Of a stretch of 64,000 nucleotides of DNA, positions 60,461 to 64,000 are shown in pieces. Every line of letters begins with the position of its first letter. Position 1 is the first letter of the stretch. Position numbers and translations under genes: made by a program. Under the pieces are notes generated by a model. The model made no database searches, had not been told where the DNA came from, and saw nothing but the letters and a program-made list of their open reading frames with translations. The stretch lies in assembly GCA_963733505.1 (NCBI GenBank), contig CAVTDW010000026.1:124001-188000 (forward strand), given 5' to 3'. Origin of the DNA: JALYXV01 sp963733505. GTDB lineage: Bacteria > Actinomycetota > Acidimicrobiia > Acidimicrobiales > Palsa-688.

Positions 60461-61711
60461 TCATCCCAGCAGCCCCATGACCTGCTCGGCATCCTTGTCG
60501 CCGCGACCCGACATCGTGACGAGGACCGTCGAGCCAGTGGGGATCTCCCCGCTGGCCGACGCCCGCAGCACCCAGGCGATGGCGTGCGCCGGCTCGAGGG
60601 CGGGAATGATCCCCTCCGTTTCGGCCAGCACCTGTAGCGCCACCAGCACCTCGCCGTCGCTCGCCGGCACATAACTCGCTCGCCCGGCCGCGGCGAGATA
60701 CGAGTGCTCCGGTCCCACCCCGGGGTAGTCGAGGCCCGCGGAAATCGACCGGGCCTCGCTGACCTGTCCGTACTCGTCCTGCAACAGGTACGACTTCATC
60801 CCGTGCACCACACCGGGAACACCCCGGCCGATGGCCGCGCCCCCCGCCGCCTCCACCCCGACCAACGCCGCGCCCGTATCCACGAACCCGGCGAAGGTTC
60901 CGGCGGCGTTGGAACCACCCCCGACGCAGGCCACGACGTAGTCCGGGTCGCCGCCGTCGAGCAGCACCCGGCACTGCGCCCGAGCCTCCTCCCCGACCAC
61001 CCGCTGGAACTCCCGCACCATCCACGGGTACGGATGGGGACCCATCACCGAGCCGAGGCAGTAATGGGTGTCCTCCACCGACGCCACCCAGTCCCGCAGC
61101 GCTTCGTTGACGGCGTCCTTCAGCGTGCGGCTACCCGAGCGCACCGGCCGGACCTCGGCGCCCAGCAGGCGCATGCGGAAGACGTTGAGTTCCTGGCGCT
61201 CGGTGTCCACCTCGCCCATATAGACCACACAGTCCAGCCCGAATAGGGCGGCGGCGGTGGCCGTGGCCACACCGTGCTGGCCGGCTCCCGTTTCGGCGAT
61301 GATCCGCCCCTTGCCCATCCCGACGGTCAAGAGTCCCTGCCCCAGCACATTGTTGATCTTGTGTGATCCGGTGTGAGTGAGGTCCTCCCGCTTGAGCAGC
61401 ACCCGGACACCGAGGCGCTCCGACAGGCGCACGCATTCGGTGACCGGCGTCGGGCGCCCGGCGTAGTCGCGCAATAAGGCGTCCAATCGGCCGTGGAAGG
61501 CGGGATCGGCCCACGCAGCCCGAAACGCCGCCTCCAGTTGGTTGCACGCCGGCATCAGCGATTCGGGGAGGTACCGACCACCGAACTCTCCGAAACGCCC
61601 GTCCGCGGACGGCTCGCCCATCCCCACGCCGGTCCCAACCACGCCAGCGGCGCCCCCAACGCCACCGGCGCCCGCAGCGCCAGCGGCGCCAGCGGCCGTG
61701 GAGGCGCTCAC
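60461..61711 (-). CDS. trpB: Tryptophan synthase beta subunit
   Basis: PLP enzyme joining indole and serine. The PLP Lys is in THTGSHKINNVLGQ; other marks are AETGAGQHGVATA, the phosphate-binding CVGGGSNAAGTFAGF and a late SGRGDKDAEQV. GTG 61711 overlaps the trpF stop (GTGA) and has AGGAGG upstream. The 416-residue protein starts with a Gly/Ala/Val-rich stretch of about 30 residues absent from typical TrpB. Confidence 0.96.
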   Translation of the reverse strand: MSASTAAGAAGAAGAGGVGGAAGVVGTGVGMGEPSADGRFGEFGGRYLPESLMPACNQLEAAFRAAWADPAFHGRLDALLRDYAGRPTPVTECVRLSERLGVRVLLKREDLTHTGSHKINNVLGQGLLTVGMGKGRIIAETGAGQHGVATATAAALFGLDCVVYMGEVDTERQELNVFRMRLLGAEVRPVRSGSRTLKDAVNEALRDWVASVEDTHYCLGSVMGPHPYPWMVREFQRVVGEEARAQCRVLLDGGDPDYVVACVGGGSNAAGTFAGFVDTGAALVGVEAAGGAAIGRGVPGVVHGMKSYLLQDEYGQVSEARSISAGLDYPGVGPEHSYLAAAGRASYVPASDGEVLVALQVLAETEGIIPALEPAHAIAWVLRASASGEIPTGSTVLVTMSGRGDKDAEQVMGLLG

Positions 61712-62370
61712 TGGCCCTCCTCCTGCCAGTCGTAGGGCCGGTCGTCCTCGTCGCCTTCGTAGGGCCCCACCGCTGCCGCCCGAGCGGCGGCTACGAACGC
61801 CCGAAGCTTGATCGGGTCCTTGTGTCCCGGCTCCTTCTCGACGCCGCTGACGGCGTCCACGCCCCACGGCTGTACCGCCGCCACCGCCGCCCCGACGTTC
61901 TCCGGCGTCAGGCCGCCGGCAACGATGAGCCGGGTGCCCGTCGGCGCCTCCCCCGCCAGCTTCCAGTCGAATATCTCGCCCGAACCAGGCGTCGGGTTGT
62001 CGAGCAGCACCGCATCCACGCCGTACTCCGCGGCGCGGGTGACAGCGGGGTCCCCGGCCGCGAACGCTTGGATCACCCAGCGCAGCCGGCCCCGGACCCA
62101 GCGGGCCTGCTCGGGCTGCTCGCGGCCGTGCAGCTGCGCCGCCTTCAGGCCTGCGAAGGTACAGATGTCGACCACCCGCTCGGGCAGTTCGTTGCGGAAT
62201 ACGCCCACCGTCAGGATCTCTGGCGGCAGCCGCTTCACGATGTCCTGGGCCAGACCGGGGGCGATTTGCCGGGTTGACGGGGCGAAGATGAACCCCACCG
62301 CATCGGCGCCCATAGCCACGGCGAGAAGTGCGTCCTCCTCGCTCGTCGTGCCGCAGATCTTGACGAACAT
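61708..62370 (-). CDS. trpF: Phosphoribosylanthranilate isomerase
   Basis: A 220-residue TIM barrel; converts phosphoribosylanthranilate to its ribulose form. Marks are FVKICGTTSEEDAL (catalytic Cys), ADAVGFIFAPSTRQI, QLHGRE and LIVAGGLTPENVG with GVDAVSGVE. ATG 62370 overlaps the trpC stop (TGATG). A Glu/Asp-rich tail of about 20 residues extends past the barrel. Confidence 0.95.
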   Translation of the reverse strand: MFVKICGTTSEEDALLAVAMGADAVGFIFAPSTRQIAPGLAQDIVKRLPPEILTVGVFRNELPERVVDICTFAGLKAAQLHGREQPEQARWVRGRLRWVIQAFAAGDPAVTRAAEYGVDAVLLDNPTPGSGEIFDWKLAGEAPTGTRLIVAGGLTPENVGAAVAAVQPWGVDAVSGVEKEPGHKDPIKLRAFVAAARAAAVGPYEGDEDDRPYDWQEEGQ

Positions 62371-63176
62371 CACGCCCCCCGTAGCGCCGCGACGGCCCGC
62401 GCCGGGTCGCCCGAGCGAACCAGGGCCTCGCCCACCAACACGGCGTGATAGCCCGACGCCGCCAGTCGTCGGGCATCGGCGGGTCCCCCGATCCCCGATT
62501 CCGCCACCCGGATCACCCCGTCAGGGATGGACGCTGCGACCCGCTCGGCGCGCCCGGCGTCAACCTCGAAGGTGACCAGGTTTCGCTGGTTGACGCCGAT
62601 GAGCGTCGCCCCGGCCGCCAGTGCGACGTCGACCTCCGCCTCGTCGTGAACCTCGACCAGGGCGTCGAGGCCCAGGTGGGAGGCCAGGGCGGTCAGCTCC
62701 GTGAGCAGAGGTGGGGAAAGGGCGGCCACGATGAGCAGGACCGCGTCGGCGCCCATCAAGCGGGCGTCGCAGACATCAGCCGGCCCTACAGTGAAATCCT
62801 TCCGCAACGCCGGCAAGTCGGTCGCGGCTCGGGCCGAAATCAGGTCCTCGGGCGTCCCACCGAAGAATTCCCGATCGGTCAGGATCGACAAGCAGGCCGC
62901 GCCTCCCTCCTGATACGCCTTGGCTTGCACCTCCGGTACCAGTTCGACAGCCAGGTCGCCTTTGGAGGGCGAGCGGCGTTTGATCTCGGCAATCACCGCC
63001 ACCCGCCCCTCGGAGCCGCCGCCGACGGCCAGGTCGGCTTCGATCGACGCCTTGAAACCTCGAGGGCTCAGTCCACCCGCGGCCTCAGCCTGGTGCACAA
63101 GTGCGTCGATCGATCGGGGGTCCGATGCCGCCGCGGCCCGATGCGCGGCCAGGATGCGGTCCAGGTAGGTGGCCAC
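62370..63176 (-). CDS. trpC: Indole-3-glycerol phosphate synthase
   Basis: A 268-residue TIM barrel that closes the indole ring. Marks are VAVIAEIKRRSPSKGDL, SILTDREFFGG, ALRKDFTV, ALVEVHDEAEVD, IGVNQRNLVTFEVD and VAESGIGGPAD. The start GTG 63176 gives the usual ATYLDRIL beginning; TAGGCT lies 11 nt before it, implying a very short leader. A GTG at 63233 would add 19 atypical residues. First gene of the trp unit in this window. Confidence 0.94.
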   Translation of the reverse strand: MATYLDRILAAHRAAAASDPRSIDALVHQAEAAGGLSPRGFKASIEADLAVGGGSEGRVAVIAEIKRRSPSKGDLAVELVPEVQAKAYQEGGAACLSILTDREFFGGTPEDLISARAATDLPALRKDFTVGPADVCDARLMGADAVLLIVAALSPPLLTELTALASHLGLDALVEVHDEAEVDVALAAGATLIGVNQRNLVTFEVDAGRAERVAASIPDGVIRVAESGIGGPADARRLAASGYHAVLVGEALVRSGDPARAVAALRGA

Positions 63177-63249
63177 GGTGGTGTTGCAGCCTACTGAGCC
63201 CGGTGGACGGCGCCCGTTGGCCGAGGCGCCCATCGGGCAAATTGGGGGG

Positions 63250-64000
63250 ATGAGTGGTTCCGACCTTCCGCCATCGCCCAGCGACGAGCAACCGAGCCCG
63301 ACACCGCCGCCGACCGCGCCCAGCCCGGTTTCCCGGGCGCTCGGTGAGGTGCGGGGTCACCTTGGCCACCTCGAAGAGTTCGGCAGCGCCGAAGTGGGCC
63401 ACGCCGAGGACCGCCTGAAACCGATCTGGCAGCAAGCCACTGAGGGCGAGCACCGTCTCCCGGTGGCGGCGGCGGTCGCGGTCGCCATCGCCTTGCAGCT
63501 CGCACTGCCCAATCGCCTCACCATGCACCCGGTCCTGCTGTTGCCGGTGCTCGAGAGTGTGCTCCTGGTCGGACTCATCGCCGCCAACCCGAAGCGAATC
63601 AACCGAGAATCCAAGGCGCTCCGAAGTGCCAGCTTGGCGCTCATCGCGATTATTTCGTTCGACAATATCTGGTCGGCCGGACACCTGATCCGCCGCCTTA
63701 TCGACAACCAGATGGGGTCGACCGCGGGACCGTTGCTCGCCAGCGGCGCGTCCATTTACCTCACCAACGTCATCGTGTTCGGACTCTGGTATTGGGAACT
63801 GGACCGGGGCGGCCCGGTCGGGCGGCTCATGGGCCGTAACCCCTACCCCGACTTTCTGTTCTCGCAGATGACCAACGAAAACCTGGCGCCTCCAAATTGG
63901 CGGCCCACATTCGTCGACTACCTGTACACGTCGTTCACCAATGCCATGGCCTTCAGCCCGACGGACGTCCTACCGCTGACTCGATGGGCCAAGACGCTGA
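63250..64000 (+). CDS. DUF1345-like integral membrane protein (partial, runs off window)
   Basis: About 250 residues visible from ATG 63250. A Pro/Ser-rich start is followed by membrane helices LPVAAAVAVAIALQLALP, LLLPVLESVLLVGLIAA, ALRSASLALIAIISF and IYLTNVIVFGLWYWEL. The segment TDVLPLTRWAKTL at the window edge matches the signature region of DUF1345-type membrane proteins. Divergent from trpC. Function unknown. Confidence 0.75.
   Translation, partial: MSGSDLPPSPSDEQPSPTPPPTAPSPVSRALGEVRGHLGHLEEFGSAEVGHAEDRLKPIWQQATEGEHRLPVAAAVAVAIALQLALPNRLTMHPVLLLPVLESVLLVGLIAANPKRINRESKALRSASLALIAIISFDNIWSAGHLIRRLIDNQMGSTAGPLLASGASIYLTNVIVFGLWYWELDRGGPVGRLMGRNPYPDFLFSQMTNENLAPPNWRPTFVDYLYTSFTNAMAFSPTDVLPLTRWAKTL

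Overview
High-GC chromosomal DNA from an actinobacterium, most likely a deep-branching lineage such as Acidimicrobiia. The lineage call is inference from gene order, ANTAR, BldC-like and GlnR-like regulators, an F420-type monooxygenase fold and many leaderless genes. No phage, insertion sequence, CRISPR array or rRNA was found. There is one tRNA, Leu(CAA).

Layout. 1-13 kb: information-processing block (uvrA partial, uvrB, a DrrAB-type exporter, coaE, a BldC-like regulator, rpsA, polA, a DtxR-type regulator, an ANTAR response regulator), resembling the polA-rpsA-coaE-uvrB-uvrA order of Mycobacterium. 12.9-16.1 kb: a two-component system plus a membrane-anchored DUF5666 protein whose promoter carries an 11-bp-phased repeat. 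16.7-20.6 kb: type II fatty-acid synthesis (fabD-fabH-acpP-fabF), with FabD extended by a barrel-sandwich domain. 20.9-30.6 kb: peroxiredoxin, AarF/UbiB kinase, lipoprotein, luciferase-like oxidoreductase, AidB-like acyl-CoA dehydrogenase, AlgH, and a KimA-like permease fused to an OB-fold. 30.6-35.6 kb: nitrogen control (glnD divergent from amt-glnB and a GlnR-like winged-helix gene). 35.7-43.9 kb: membrane protein, UvrD-family helicase, glucose-dehydrogenase-like enzyme, BTAD regulator, PAS histidine kinase and NarL-type regulator. 43.9-59.4 kb: a cell-surface locus with a 12.3-kb gene. 59.6-63.2 kb: trpC-trpF-trpB-trpA. The window ends in a DUF1345-like membrane protein.

The most interesting part is 43.9-58.6 kb. 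Four co-directional genes encode a small secreted beta-rich protein, a DUF916-like membrane-anchored protein, a roughly 4107-residue modular surface protein (lectin-like, FN3, Ig-like, 21 DUF11 repeats, an ice-binding-like DUF3494 domain nested in one repeat), and a DUF11-type membrane protein. The last 130 residues of the giant protein are homologous to the small secreted protein. This parallels the WxL/DUF916 surface complexes of Firmicutes, but without the WxL signature, and may be an undescribed actinobacterial counterpart.

Nine genes, several normally essential (uvrB, coaE, rpsA, polA, trpA), carry one single-base indel that splits a conserved protein; adding or removing one base restores a family-length product. 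This looks like residual sequencing error, so these genes are annotated as single interrupted CDSs. Eleven genes start 6-8 nt after a TANNNT box with no ribosome-binding site, which indicates leaderless transcription.
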